Assembly: GCF_003627955.1 (NCBI RefSeq)
Contig: NZ_RBWS01000016.1
Location: 1-64,000 of the forward strand
From: Sphingobacterium puteale
Lineage (GTDB): Bacteria; Bacteroidota; Bacteroidia; Sphingobacteriales; Sphingobacteriaceae
DNA: 64,000 bases
Direction of reading: 5' to 3'
Every line of letters begins with the position of its first letter. Position 1 is the stretch's first letter. Shown here in pieces: positions 36,591-45,204 of the stretch. The translations under genes were made by a program, and so were the position numbers. The notes under the pieces are model-generated. The model had not been told where the DNA came from, did no database searches, and was given only the letters and a program-made list of their open reading frames with translations.

Positions 36591-37588
36591 TGCAGAAGCC
36601 CCGCTTTTCCGTATAATTTTTCAAAAGCCATTGTCATATCCTGATCGAGCTGCTCCTTAGTAAAACTCGGGAAACACCAATGCCGCACCTGTTTGGCGAA
36701 GAGCATAAATTTCACGGTATGTGGATCAAAAGGAAAGGACGGTGACATCACAAATACCTGTTTATTTTTTACGGCAGGCAGTGCGGCCAATTCTTTCAGA
36801 TTATAAACATCAGAACTTTTGGAATTCCATAGAATCATGAGATCGGGATTCCACTTGTAGATCGTTTCAGCCCCTACATTTGGCGCTTCCATTTCCAAGG
36901 GACAGGCATTTGCCGCCCCCGATAGGCGGATGGCCATATCGATGAGACTACCTCTTCCCGAGGTCGAAAGTACACGTCCTTTGGACCAGGCATAATAGAC
37001 CTTCTTTTGTGGTTGATCGAGCGGAACGGCCATCTTTTTGACCTCATCGCCGACAAATTTCACAATTTCCTCAGCCCGAGTTTTCTTGTCCAAAAGCGTT
37101 CCCATTCCGATCAATTCGTTAAAGATACTGGTTTCATCTTTCGATGAAAAAGTAAAGACAGGAATACCCAAATTTTCGAGCTGTGTGATATTATCCTGAT
37201 CGGTATTGAATGTCAGAACAAGATCGGGATTCAGGCTTACGATGCTTTCTACATTGTTGGCCTGACCACCAAAAGTTGGTGTAGCGATACTTTTCTGAAC
37301 GATACGTGGGTCCAATTTCGATAAAAAAGCATAGGTATCTTCCATTTGATAGACTTGCTCAGGAATGCCCACCAATCGGTCGCCAGCCTGTAGCATATAA
37401 ACCTCATCCACCAAAGAGGGATACAGGACAACAACACGTTGGGCCGGTCGCTCCAATGTGATTTCCTTGCCGCGGCTATCCATGGCCTTCACCCCATTTT
37501 TACTTGCATTGGCCTGTTGGTTTTGGCAGGCTTGTAAGCATACTAAAAAGACCAATGGCAACAGCAATGTATATATTCTAATTTTCAT
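36587..37588 (-). CDS. ABC transporter substrate-binding lipoprotein (BtuF/FecB type)
   Basis: 333 aa. The lipobox LQAC puts the acylated cysteine at C21. The class III binding-protein fold follows (two lobes joined by a long helix; VVVLYPSLVDEVYMLQAG in lobe 1 and IYKWNPDLMILWNS in lobe 2). It captures the substrate in the periplasm for the FecCD-type permease. Its start overlaps the end of the second ureE by 11 bp, which ties metal import to urease maturation in one transcript. Confidence 0.88.
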   Translation of the reverse strand: MKIRIYTLLLPLVFLVCLQACQNQQANASKNGVKAMDSRGKEITLERPAQRVVVLYPSLVDEVYMLQAGDRLVGIPEQVYQMEDTYAFLSKLDPRIVQKSIATPTFGGQANNVESIVSLNPDLVLTFNTDQDNITQLENLGIPVFTFSSKDETSIFNELIGMGTLLDKKTRAEEIVKFVGDEVKKMAVPLDQPQKKVYYAWSKGRVLSTSGRGSLIDMAIRLSGAANACPLEMEAPNVGAETIYKWNPDLMILWNSKSSDVYNLKELAALPAVKNKQVFVMSPSFPFDPHTVKFMLFAKQVRHWCFPSFTKEQLDQDMTMAFEKLYGKAGLLQ

Positions 37589-38135
37589 GCTTTCTGCTAT
37601 TCTTTAACTGTTGGCGAATTCGATTCTCGGATAGCAATATCGCTTCCTCCAATTGGATAGATGCACCATATTTTGCTGCAATTTGCTCATAGAGTCGACC
37701 ATCGTAGGGCAAATGGAGAGATTCTAACTGATCCACCTTGAATATCGGTAGATGTCGATTACCAACGAAATAACCAAAATCTGCCAGTTGGACAAAATCC
37801 GAAGGGTTAAACCTAATCGCCAAGGTCGGCTTAACAATGACGATTGCCTGTAGTTGCCCATTGTGATATAGGGCATCTCGATGATGCCACTCCTGCCCCT
37901 GCTCCAATTGCATCAGTATCGCATTACCTGACGAGGTATCTCTGGTCAAACGACGTTTATTTATTTCAAACCATTCGATGTACACCCGATCTACCTGATC
38001 AGTGCTGACTTGCGACTGAGGCACAATCGTATCTATCATTATAGGCAATCTATTCATTGTCATATAGTGTATGTTATCACACTCTGCGCTGAAATCAATC
38101 ATCGTTCTGACTGATGATTGATTGACTTCGTGCAT
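37578..38135 (-). CDS. UreE-like urease accessory protein (copy 2)
   Basis: 185 aa from the ATG 3 bp after hypB; Met25 or Met33 could also be the start, since UreE proper begins around residue 33. The UreE metal-domain hallmark VGNRHLPIF is present with the interface His, and DRVYIEWFEINKRRL and LHLPYDG match the first copy (LSIEWYESTKRIQRL, LLMPYER). There is no His-rich tail. It sits between hypB and the nickel-type ABC importer rather than in the ure operon, so it may accept nickel on entry. It is much diverged from copy 1. Confidence 0.82.
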   Translation of the reverse strand: MHEVNQSSVRTMIDFSAECDNIHYMTMNRLPIMIDTIVPQSQVSTDQVDRVYIEWFEINKRRLTRDTSSGNAILMQLEQGQEWHHRDALYHNGQLQAIVIVKPTLAIRFNPSDFVQLADFGYFVGNRHLPIFKVDQLESLHLPYDGRLYEQIAAKYGASIQLEEAILLSENRIRQQLKNSRKHEN

Positions 38136-38138
38136 TTA

Positions 38139-38867
38139 CTATTTCGCTTCAGCTACTTTATGTTGTTGCTTTTTCAGTTGAACTTTCTCTTTCAACCAAT
38201 CGCACCAGCTATCTAAGCCATCTCCATTCAAAGTACTGATCGTGATCACCTCCAGGTTTGGGTTGACTTCACGTGCATCTTTTGTCACAGCGTCTACGGA
38301 GAATGGAACATAAGGTAATAGGTCTGCTTTTGAAACAAGCATCAACTCACTGGTCAAAAACATACGTGGATATTTTTTTGGCTTATCATCACCCTCTGTA
38401 GTTGCTAATAAAGTGACCCGATAGTCTTCACCTAGATCAAAAGCCGAAGGGCAAAGTAAGTTTCCGACATTTTCGATAAATAACAAATCAATGCCTTCTA
38501 TATCGATGTGATCCAGTGCCTGTAGAATCATTTGAGCTTCAATATGACACATACCGCCGGTAACAATCTGCAAAGCATTGATTCCCACCTCTCGCATACG
38601 GACAGCATCACGTTCGGTTTCAGGATCCCCCACCAACACGGCAATGTTTAGGTCTTTGGAAAGGCGCTTTCCAGTCTCTTGCATCAGCGTTGTTTTACCG
38701 GAACCCGGGGAAGAGCATACATTAACCACACATACATCTTTTAGTCTGTCGCGGATACTTTTGGCGACAAAATCATTGGCTTTTAATAAATGTAGGGTTG
38801 TATTTTCACATTGAACCGAACCGACGCGATTACCTAGACTTTTAGGATTTTGAGTATTGTCTGACAT
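38139..38867 (-). CDS. hypB: Nickel incorporation GTPase HypB
   Basis: 242 aa SIMIBI GTPase. P-loop CSSPGSGKTT at residues 51-60, metal-site residues in GGMCHIEAQ and NLLCPSAFDLGE, and SKADLLPY as guanine motif. There is no N-terminal poly-His or CxxCGC metal-storage motif. HypB works with HypA in nickel insertion for hydrogenase and, in Helicobacter, for urease. No hydrogenase gene is in the window. It follows hypA by 13 bp. Confidence 0.93.
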   Translation of the reverse strand: MSDNTQNPKSLGNRVGSVQCENTTLHLLKANDFVAKSIRDRLKDVCVVNVCSSPGSGKTTLMQETGKRLSKDLNIAVLVGDPETERDAVRMREVGINALQIVTGGMCHIEAQMILQALDHIDIEGIDLLFIENVGNLLCPSAFDLGEDYRVTLLATTEGDDKPKKYPRMFLTSELMLVSKADLLPYVPFSVDAVTKDAREVNPNLEVITISTLNGDGLDSWCDWLKEKVQLKKQQHKVAEAK

Positions 38868-38880
38868 AATAAATGATTTT

Positions 38881-39225
38881 TTAATCGTGTTTAAAAATTA
38901 CTTTGGAAATATAAAGTTCATTTCCTTGAACAATTGTACTCGAAGGCTGCCCACAACCGCAGACAAATCGGTGAAAATGAACTGGAAAATTCTTCTGACA
39001 GTGCTCACAATAGGCGATGATATCATTTACCACAACCTCCATTTCCATATCCCTATAATGGGTATTTTCAGTGATAAATGCGTCAAAAGCATTTTGGATC
39101 AACACAGGCTGTACATTGGACAATAGTCCCGCTGTCACCTGGATTTTCTGGATATCCTCCACTCTAGTCTCGTAATGCGAGGTCAAGGTATCGAAGATAT
39201 CTTTTACTATACTTAGCTCGTGCAT
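38881..39225 (-). CDS. hypA: Nickel metallochaperone HypA
   Basis: 114 aa. The N-terminal MHE provides the nickel ligands (Met1 amine, His2). The zinc site has CEHC (C73, C76) and then CGC (C89, C91); most HypA proteins have CxxC in the second half, so the CxC is unusual. It passes nickel to HypB or UreE. First gene after the small secreted protein at 39315. Confidence 0.93.
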   Translation of the reverse strand: MHELSIVKDIFDTLTSHYETRVEDIQKIQVTAGLLSNVQPVLIQNAFDAFITENTHYRDMEMEVVVNDIIAYCEHCQKNFPVHFHRFVCGCGQPSSTIVQGNELYISKVIFKHD

Positions 39226-39314
39226 GGGTATATTTTAAGAAATCAATAAAATAAATTTAGAAAAGCAATACGGTTTTTTGTTCAATTTCCGTGAAGCATG
39301 AAAGCTCAAAATTG

Positions 39315-39713
39315 CTAAAATGGAATTTTTATTTGCTCAAAAAGCAGGAACCGTGCTATGGGAACTGGTTCAATATCCAAAATATGCAGATAACGGTAGT
39401 CATTCTGCGATGCTGAAGGCAGTAATTCGTGCCATAGCAAATCGACGATAACTACCCAGCGATCTGTCAACCAATCCTGATTATTCTCGACGTCCAATTC
39501 GGCGATAGATTGCATCGATGGATATAAAGGATCTAAATCTGGATTGTCTATTTTTAATAAGGTTGAAAGCGGGAAATCAGCCTTATTTGGTTCGGTTCTT
39601 AGGGAAGAAATCTCGCAGTGAAAACTATCACTTTTCGGTACAATACTGTTTGCATTTAAACTTTTAAATGAAACAAACAGAACTGTAATTAGAAAAATAA
39701 AGTGCTTCCACAT
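39315..39713 (-). CDS. Small secreted protein heading the nickel-uptake unit
   Basis: 132 aa with a signal peptide (hydrophobic residues 5-18, cleavage near LNA-NS). I recognise no family. The mature part is acidic and contains no extra membrane segment, and it ends in RFLLFEQIKIPF. It resembles the protein at 30843 in size and C terminus, and shares its upstream box. It lies 89 bp before hypA on the same strand. Confidence 0.6.
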   Translation of the reverse strand: MWKHFIFLITVLFVSFKSLNANSIVPKSDSFHCEISSLRTEPNKADFPLSTLLKIDNPDLDPLYPSMQSIAELDVENNQDWLTDRWVVIVDLLWHELLPSASQNDYRYLHILDIEPVPIARFLLFEQIKIPF

Positions 39714-39757
39714 AGCTGTAAACTAACAAAGTAACAAGTTTCCCCTTGAAAACAACA

Positions 39758-39805
39758 CAAAGTTACTACCGATCAAACAACAAAAAGTAGCACAAATCTT
39801 GAATT
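39758..39805 (-). promoter_or_regulatory. Promoter and 18-bp box B of the nickel-uptake unit
   Basis: On the minus strand AATTCAAGATTTGTGCTA (39788-39805), 22 bases, then -7 box TAACTTTG (39758-39765), 44 bp before the gene start. The box is 17/18 identical to box A at 31302 and equally spaced from its -7 element. Confidence 0.6.
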
Positions 39806-39908
39806 TTATTTCACAAAATAGGAAAACCCCAAAGAAAATTCCATAATTCTTCATATATTAAATTAAAATTTGGTTAAAGCAAGATTAAAATGATCTTAGA
39901 GGCATAAA

Positions 39909-40658
39909 TTGACAATTTTGGCGCAAAAAATTAAAGCAATTTTAAGAGATTATAATCATCGTCCATGGCCTATACCAACTCGCCCTTGGCGATACTATCA
40001 GGAATGGCTTGATCTACTTTTTTTACATTTCCAAGTCGATTATGATCTACTCCGGTCATTAGTGCCTGCCGACTTGAAAATCGATCAGCACGAAGGGAGC
40101 TATTATGTCTCTTTGGTTGCTTTCAAGATGAAAAATATCCGCCCCAGAAATTTGCCTGCATTCCCACCGCTCTCGGACTTTTATGAGATCAACGTACGTA
40201 CCTATATCGATCAGGATGGTAAAAAGGGTGTTTATTTCATCAATATTGAAGCAAGTAAGTACTTGTCCGCATTGGTTGCAAAGAAATTGTCTGGTCTACC
40301 TTACGAAAAGTCCACGATACTAAGGGATGCACAAGGATACCAGAATCTTAACCAAGGAAAGGGATTTAGGTTGAAAACGATATTTGAGGTGACCGATGAG
40401 ATTAAAATAAAATCAAGTCTTGACAGCTGGCTCACCGAACGCTATTGCCTTTACCTGGACAAAGGCGATGGGATATATTGTTTTGACATCCATCATCCGG
40501 AATGGCCCTTGTTTTCAGTACAATTGCAAGAATGTCAGTTGGGCTATACGATAGGAGGTATTCATCTCCATAATGAAAATATTGCGTTGATACACTACTC
40601 TCCAGGTGTACAAGTCCTGGCTTGGGATGCTGTAACAATCAAGCCTCAGCAACGATAA
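39909..40658 (+). CDS. DUF2071 family protein (YqjF-like)
   Basis: 249 aa. HRPWPIPTRPWRYYQEWLDLLFLHFQV at the N terminus and the IRPRNLPAFPPLSDFYEINVRTYI segment are the DUF2071/YqjF pattern. Function unknown. The start must be TTG at 39909 because a stop codon lies in frame at 39897 and no ATG comes before the conserved region. It is divergent from the nickel unit. Confidence 0.8.
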   Translation: MTILAQKIKAILRDYNHRPWPIPTRPWRYYQEWLDLLFLHFQVDYDLLRSLVPADLKIDQHEGSYYVSLVAFKMKNIRPRNLPAFPPLSDFYEINVRTYIDQDGKKGVYFINIEASKYLSALVAKKLSGLPYEKSTILRDAQGYQNLNQGKGFRLKTIFEVTDEIKIKSSLDSWLTERYCLYLDKGDGIYCFDIHHPEWPLFSVQLQECQLGYTIGGIHLHNENIALIHYSPGVQVLAWDAVTIKPQQR

Positions 40659-40776
40659 CATTAGTACCTACATTCACGTTTTCTGGACAAATTAATCTAC
40701 TGAAATGCAAACCTCGAGGGAGAGATTTATATTTTCTATCTAAAGATGTGTTATCTCTCACATCAAATACCGAACA

Positions 40777-40814
40777 AAAAAAGGGGCTTGCACCTATTAA
40801 AAAGTACAACCCCT
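40777..40814 (-). terminator. Rho-independent terminator after katG
   Basis: On the minus strand AGGGGTTG pairs with CAAGCCCCT (one bulge), followed by seven T. It lies about 75 bp beyond the katG stop. Confidence 0.75.
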
Positions 40815-40886
40815 CCTATTACTGTCGGTTTTTAAGCTTCCATTTCTGTTTTTTTAACTTACCTCATGGGTCAATTGCCATACTGA

Positions 40887-43166
40887 CTACCGATGGAGAT
40901 CAAAACGATCCAACTCCATCACCTTATTCCAGGAAGCGATAAAATCTTTAGCGAATTTTTCTTTCGCATCAGCACTACCATAGATTTCAGCAACAGCTCT
41001 TAATTCAGCGTTAGAACCAAATACCAAATCTGCGCGTCCAGCAACCCATTTCTTTGCGCCCGTTTTACGGTCTGTTCCTTCAAAGAGCTCCCGATCTTGA
41101 GAAATTGCGGTCCAAGCTGTCCCCATATCCAATAGGTTCACAAAAAAGTCATTGGTCAACTGTCCAGGGCGTTCGGTCAGCACACCTGTCTGAGAGCCAT
41201 CAAAATTAGCCTGAAGTACACGCATACCACCGATTAAAACGGTCAATTCAGGAACAGATAAGGTCAGTAATTGTGCTTTATCAATCAATAATGATTCTGT
41301 AGAGACTGTGTAGGAACCCTTCCGATAGTTTCTAAAGCCATCAGCAATAGGTTCTAAATATCCCATTGATTCTACATCAGTTTGTTCTTGAGAAGCATCC
41401 ATACGTCCCGGATTAAACGGAACTTTAAGCGCGTGTCCACCAGCTCTTGCCCCTTGCTCGACTGCTGCGGCACCGGCTAGGACAATTAAATCGGCTAGAG
41501 ATATTTTTTTACCCCCCTGTTGCTTACCATTAAAGTCCTGTTGGATCTTTTCCAGTACAGTTAGCACTTTTTGTAATTGGGTTGGGTTATTAACCTGCCA
41601 ATAACGTTGTGGCGCTAACCGAATTCGAGCTCCATTTGCGCCACCACGCATATCAGATCCCCGGAATGTTGAAGCCGAAGCCCATGCCGTCGTCACCAAC
41701 TCAGAGATACTAAGACCTGAAGCCAAAATAGTCGCTTTTAAATCTTCAATATCATGTGCATCGACCAAGACATGGTCCACAGCTGGAATAGGATCTTGCC
41801 ATAACAATTCTTCACTTGGCACTTCAGCTCCAAGATAGCGTTCACGTGGACCTAGATCACGGTGTGTCAATTTGAACCAGGCACGAGCGAAAGCATCCGC
41901 GAAAGCATCCTGATCTTCATAGAATCTACGGGAAATTTTTTCATAAATGGGATCAAAGCGCAAAGACAGATCTGTTGTCAACATCGTCGGTCTACGTTTT
42001 TTATTTGGATCAAAAGGATCAGGAACAGTGGCTTCCACTCCCTTGGCTACCCATTGGTGTGCGCCGGCGGGACTTTTTGTAAGCTCCCATTCATTTTCAA
42101 ACAGGTTTTTAAAAAAGAGGTTCGTCCATTCTGTGGGTTTCTGAGTCCAGATAACTTCCAGGCCGCTGGTAATGGCATCAGTACCGACCCCTGTACCATA
42201 GCTGCTTTTCCATCCGAGCCCTTGTTGTTCAATCCCAGCAGCCTCAGGCTCCTTACCAACATTATCGGCTGGTCCTGCACCATGTGTTTTTCCAAAAGTG
42301 TGTCCACCTGCAATTAGCGCAACAGTCTCTTCATCGTCCATCGCCATACGACCAAACGTATCTCTGATATCTTTTGCCGCTGCTATAGGATCGGGATTTC
42401 CATCTGGCCCTTCTGGATTAACATAGATCAGTCCCATCTGGACGGCTGCCAAAGGTTTTTCGAGATTGCGGGAATGTTGTTTGCCATCTGCGTCATCGTC
42501 CGCTGATAAAACACCATGCGATTCAGCAACCCCTTCAGAGCCATGTGCATAACGTACATCACCACCTAACCAGGTCTTTTCCGATCCCCAGTATACATCC
42601 AATTCTGGTTCAAAAGCGTCCACACGCCCTCCTGAAAAGCCAAAGGTTTTAAATCCCATTGATTCCAATGCAACATTTCCCGTTAGGATCAATAAGTCTG
42701 CCCAGGAAATATTCTTACCATATTTTTGTTTGATCGGCCACAATAATCGACGGGCCTTATCCAAGCTCACATTGTCTGGCCAACTATTTAAAGGAGCAAA
42801 ACGCTGCTGTCCGGTACTAGCACCACCACGGCCATCACTTACACGATAGGTTCCTGCACTGTGCCAGGCCATTCGAATAAATAAGGGGCCATAATGTCCA
42901 AAATCTGCCGGCCACCAGTCCTGTGAATCTGTCATCAATGCATGCAAATCTCTCTTAACGGCTTCCAGATCCAACTGTTTGAAAGCTTCAGCATAATCAA
43001 ACCCTTCATCCATTGGATTTGATTGTGTCGCATGCTGTCTCAAAAGATCCACACGAAGTCTATTTGGCCACCAATCTTGATTTTGGGTTCCCCCTCCCGC
43101 AACGGCGTTGCGCATAGTTCCATTGTGAAATGGGCATTTGCTAATGTCTTTTTCGTTGTTGTCCAT
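40887..43166 (-). CDS. katG: Catalase-peroxidase
   Basis: About 759 aa from the ATG at 43166 (MDNNEKDISKCPFHNG); the frame is open to 43247, but the added residues are not part of the family. Distal R98, W101 and H102 (RMAWHSAG), proximal H289 (GGHTFGKTHG), and the W101-Y248-M274 set for the cross-linked adduct are present. The loop between W101 and Y248 is about 25 residues longer than in the mycobacterial enzyme. It destroys hydrogen peroxide. It is monocistronic, and the 268 bp upstream show no clear OxyR site. Confidence 0.95.
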   Translation of the reverse strand: MDNNEKDISKCPFHNGTMRNAVAGGGTQNQDWWPNRLRVDLLRQHATQSNPMDEGFDYAEAFKQLDLEAVKRDLHALMTDSQDWWPADFGHYGPLFIRMAWHSAGTYRVSDGRGGASTGQQRFAPLNSWPDNVSLDKARRLLWPIKQKYGKNISWADLLILTGNVALESMGFKTFGFSGGRVDAFEPELDVYWGSEKTWLGGDVRYAHGSEGVAESHGVLSADDDADGKQHSRNLEKPLAAVQMGLIYVNPEGPDGNPDPIAAAKDIRDTFGRMAMDDEETVALIAGGHTFGKTHGAGPADNVGKEPEAAGIEQQGLGWKSSYGTGVGTDAITSGLEVIWTQKPTEWTNLFFKNLFENEWELTKSPAGAHQWVAKGVEATVPDPFDPNKKRRPTMLTTDLSLRFDPIYEKISRRFYEDQDAFADAFARAWFKLTHRDLGPRERYLGAEVPSEELLWQDPIPAVDHVLVDAHDIEDLKATILASGLSISELVTTAWASASTFRGSDMRGGANGARIRLAPQRYWQVNNPTQLQKVLTVLEKIQQDFNGKQQGGKKISLADLIVLAGAAAVEQGARAGGHALKVPFNPGRMDASQEQTDVESMGYLEPIADGFRNYRKGSYTVSTESLLIDKAQLLTLSVPELTVLIGGMRVLQANFDGSQTGVLTERPGQLTNDFFVNLLDMGTAWTAISQDRELFEGTDRKTGAKKWVAGRADLVFGSNAELRAVAEIYGSADAKEKFAKDFIASWNKVMELDRFDLHR

Positions 43167-43434
43167 ATTAAAAGAAAGTTTATTTATATAATACCTTAAA
43201 TGATCAAATTGTTTGACTTTTACTTTCATAAAATTAAACAAATACACGATCCCCTGCTCATCGAATCACTCGATATAATATAATCAAAATCTATAAACAT
43301 AACTAAACATTATAAATACAAACAGTTACAACGAACACAGGATACCCATTTATTCAGACCGTTCACTAGAATTTTAAAAACAAAAAACACGCTTTTTTTA
43401 TTCTACAAATAGAAAGAACTAACATTCATTTGTC

Positions 43435-44016
43435 ATGGGGGAATTATCCACATACCTAGTCAGTGCATTTATCGGTATAAGTCTGGCTGCGGCAACAGGT
43501 TTCCGAGTTTTTATGCCTCTGTTTTTGCTCAGCCTGGGCTGTCGTCTGGAATTATTTCAGGTAGGTAATGAATGGGCTTGGGCAGGTTCTAATTTGGTCC
43601 TGATTACGACAAGTATAGCAATGATTATTGAAATTGCTGCTTACTACATCCCAGGTGTGGACAATATCCTGGACACAATTTCTATCCCCTTGGCAATGAT
43701 TGCAGGCACCCTGCTTTTTGCCATACAGTTTACCGATATTTCTCCATTTTTTCGTTGGTCAGCTTCCATTATTGCTGGCGGAGGAACCGCTGCAACGATC
43801 AGTACCGTACTGGCTGGTACGAGGGCAGCTTCCTCAATCGGTACGGCAGGTCTTGGAAATTTCATTATTTCGACTATGGAGACCATTGGTTCCTCAGTCT
43901 TAACCATTTTGGCTGTATTCGTTCCTTTTATGGCTATTTTGGTCGTTTTCGCCTTATTCTATTTCTTCGGGAAGTTTGGAAAAAAACAATTGCAAAAGAA
44001 GTTCAAAAAGAGTTGA
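43435..44016 (+). CDS. DUF4126 family membrane protein
   Basis: 193 aa with five or so hydrophobic segments, starting AFIGISLAAATGFRVFMPLFLLSL, which is the DUF4126 N terminus, with the AGTRAASSIGTAGLGNFIIS segment following. Inner-membrane protein of unknown function. It converges on the Hsp20 gene. Confidence 0.78.
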   Translation: MGELSTYLVSAFIGISLAAATGFRVFMPLFLLSLGCRLELFQVGNEWAWAGSNLVLITTSIAMIIEIAAYYIPGVDNILDTISIPLAMIAGTLLFAIQFTDISPFFRWSASIIAGGGTAATISTVLAGTRAASSIGTAGLGNFIISTMETIGSSVLTILAVFVPFMAILVVFALFYFFGKFGKKQLQKKFKKS

Positions 44017-44033
44017 GATTAGCTGGTATACAA

Positions 44034-44063
44034 AAGGTCCGGTTTCCAAAAAATCCGGACCTT
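44034..44063. terminator. Shared hairpin between convergent DUF4126 and Hsp20 genes
   Basis: AAGGTCCGG and CCGGACCTT pair perfectly around 12 bases; the T-runs on either side are weak, so it is probably a modest bidirectional terminator. Confidence 0.6.
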
Positions 44064-44098
44064 GCTTTGGCTGTTATCAGCCGTTATAGTTTGTTCAC

Positions 44099-44551
44099 CT
44101 AGTCAATGATAACCTCTTGTGGTCTTTTTACCTTGTCAAGATCCTTGGGAAGAATGACAGTTAATACACCATCTTCGAAACTGGCATGTACGTTATCTGT
44201 AAGCACTTGTTCATTTAATTGAAATTCACGCTCAAATGCAGTACCCAAATGCTCCTTATAGATATAAGCTGTCGCATCGTTTGTATTTTCTGTACAGGAA
44301 ATCGTTAAGATTCCTTCATTTATACTCACCTGAAATTGCTCTTTCTTTCGGCCGGCAGCAAATACCTGAACTTCGTAGAACTCAGAATTTTCAGAAATAT
44401 TTACAGGAACAAATTGCTGCCCCTCTCCGCGCTGTCCTGCTTCGCCTTCAAAAAAATGCTGTTGAAATTTTTCAAAACGGTCTTTGAAATGTTGACCGCA
44501 AAATCTATTTTGATTTGAATATCTGCTGGAATAATGATCTCTTTTAAACAT
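44099..44551 (-). CDS. Hsp20 / alpha-crystallin small heat-shock protein
   Basis: 150 aa. Alpha-crystallin domain at about residues 47-145: VNISENSEFYEVQVFAAGRKKEQFQVSINEGILTIS, then the C-terminal signature ASFEDGVLTVILPKD. The N-terminal arm is short and rich in H, R and Q. ATP-independent chaperone that holds unfolded proteins. Downstream of the sigma-factor unit on the same strand, after two small membrane protein genes. Confidence 0.9.
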   Translation of the reverse strand: MFKRDHYSSRYSNQNRFCGQHFKDRFEKFQQHFFEGEAGQRGEGQQFVPVNISENSEFYEVQVFAAGRKKEQFQVSINEGILTISCTENTNDATAYIYKEHLGTAFEREFQLNEQVLTDNVHASFEDGVLTVILPKDLDKVKRPQEVIID

Positions 44552-44659
44552 GTCTTTATTTTTTAAGTAATGAATATTGTGTATTGCGCAATGAGCAGTC
44601 CAAGGGACTTCACTATTGCCGCTATTTTATGTTATTTGGTTTTATACCAAGTCCTGATA

Positions 44660-44953
44660 TTAGTATACCGGAACAATTGTCGCATTCTTAACGCGTTGTT
44701 GTTTGTGTAAAGGAACGATTGCAGTATTCGTCCTCGACGCACTGTACATTCCGGGATGGACCGGAGCCCTGTCCATTTTAAATGAATGCATTTCTCTCCT
44801 ACGCATTTTGGCCATTGCAAAGCTTCCTATTCCGAATAAGATCGTTGCAACCAACAACAGCTTAAAGATCGCTCCCATAATCAAGCTGGCTAAACCCACT
44901 ATTACCGTCAATGCAATCAAGCGTGGTAATATAAATCGAATTTTATTTTTCAT
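44660..44953 (-). CDS. Small hypothetical membrane protein
   Basis: 97 aa. Two hydrophobic segments at about residues 8-27 and 29-48 separated by a short turn, then a basic, polar tail (MRRREMH onwards). No family recognised. It lies between the sigma-factor unit and Hsp20 on the same strand, separated from each by about 110 and 250 bp. Confidence 0.6.
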   Translation of the reverse strand: MKNKIRFILPRLIALTVIVGLASLIMGAIFKLLLVATILFGIGSFAMAKMRRREMHSFKMDRAPVHPGMYSASRTNTAIVPLHKQQRVKNATIVPVY

Positions 44954-45137
44954 TTTTCTTTAATTAAATTGTTCTTTAAACCCAAAATCTGTCAATCCAC
45001 CTATTGGTAATCCTATTCCTTATCCGATATACTTCTTTCGTTGTCAATTTCTCAACCCGTATAATTGTTGTATATCGCTAGTAACAGATCATCGCGTCCT
45101 GTCATTACCTTTACAGTGTTTCTTTAGCTTTTGGCAT

Positions 45138-45172
45138 AAAAAAAGGCGCCTTTATAGAAGAAGACGCCTGTA
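45138..45172 (-). terminator. Rho-independent terminator after the sigma-factor unit
   Basis: On the minus strand AGGCGT and GCGCCT pair around 12-14 bases, followed by seven T. It lies 33 bp after the 112-aa gene. Confidence 0.75.
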
Positions 45173-45204
45173 TCAGGTTTTTACTTTAAAAAATTTACTT
45201 TTTT

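Noticed and set aside
40622..40942. Plus-strand open frame of 106 codons
   Set aside because: It spans the DUF2071 3' end, the katG terminator and the katG 3' end; the terminator hairpin inside it argues against coding.
41862..42317. Plus-strand open frame of 151 codons
   Set aside because: It is antisense to katG, which is clearly coding here.
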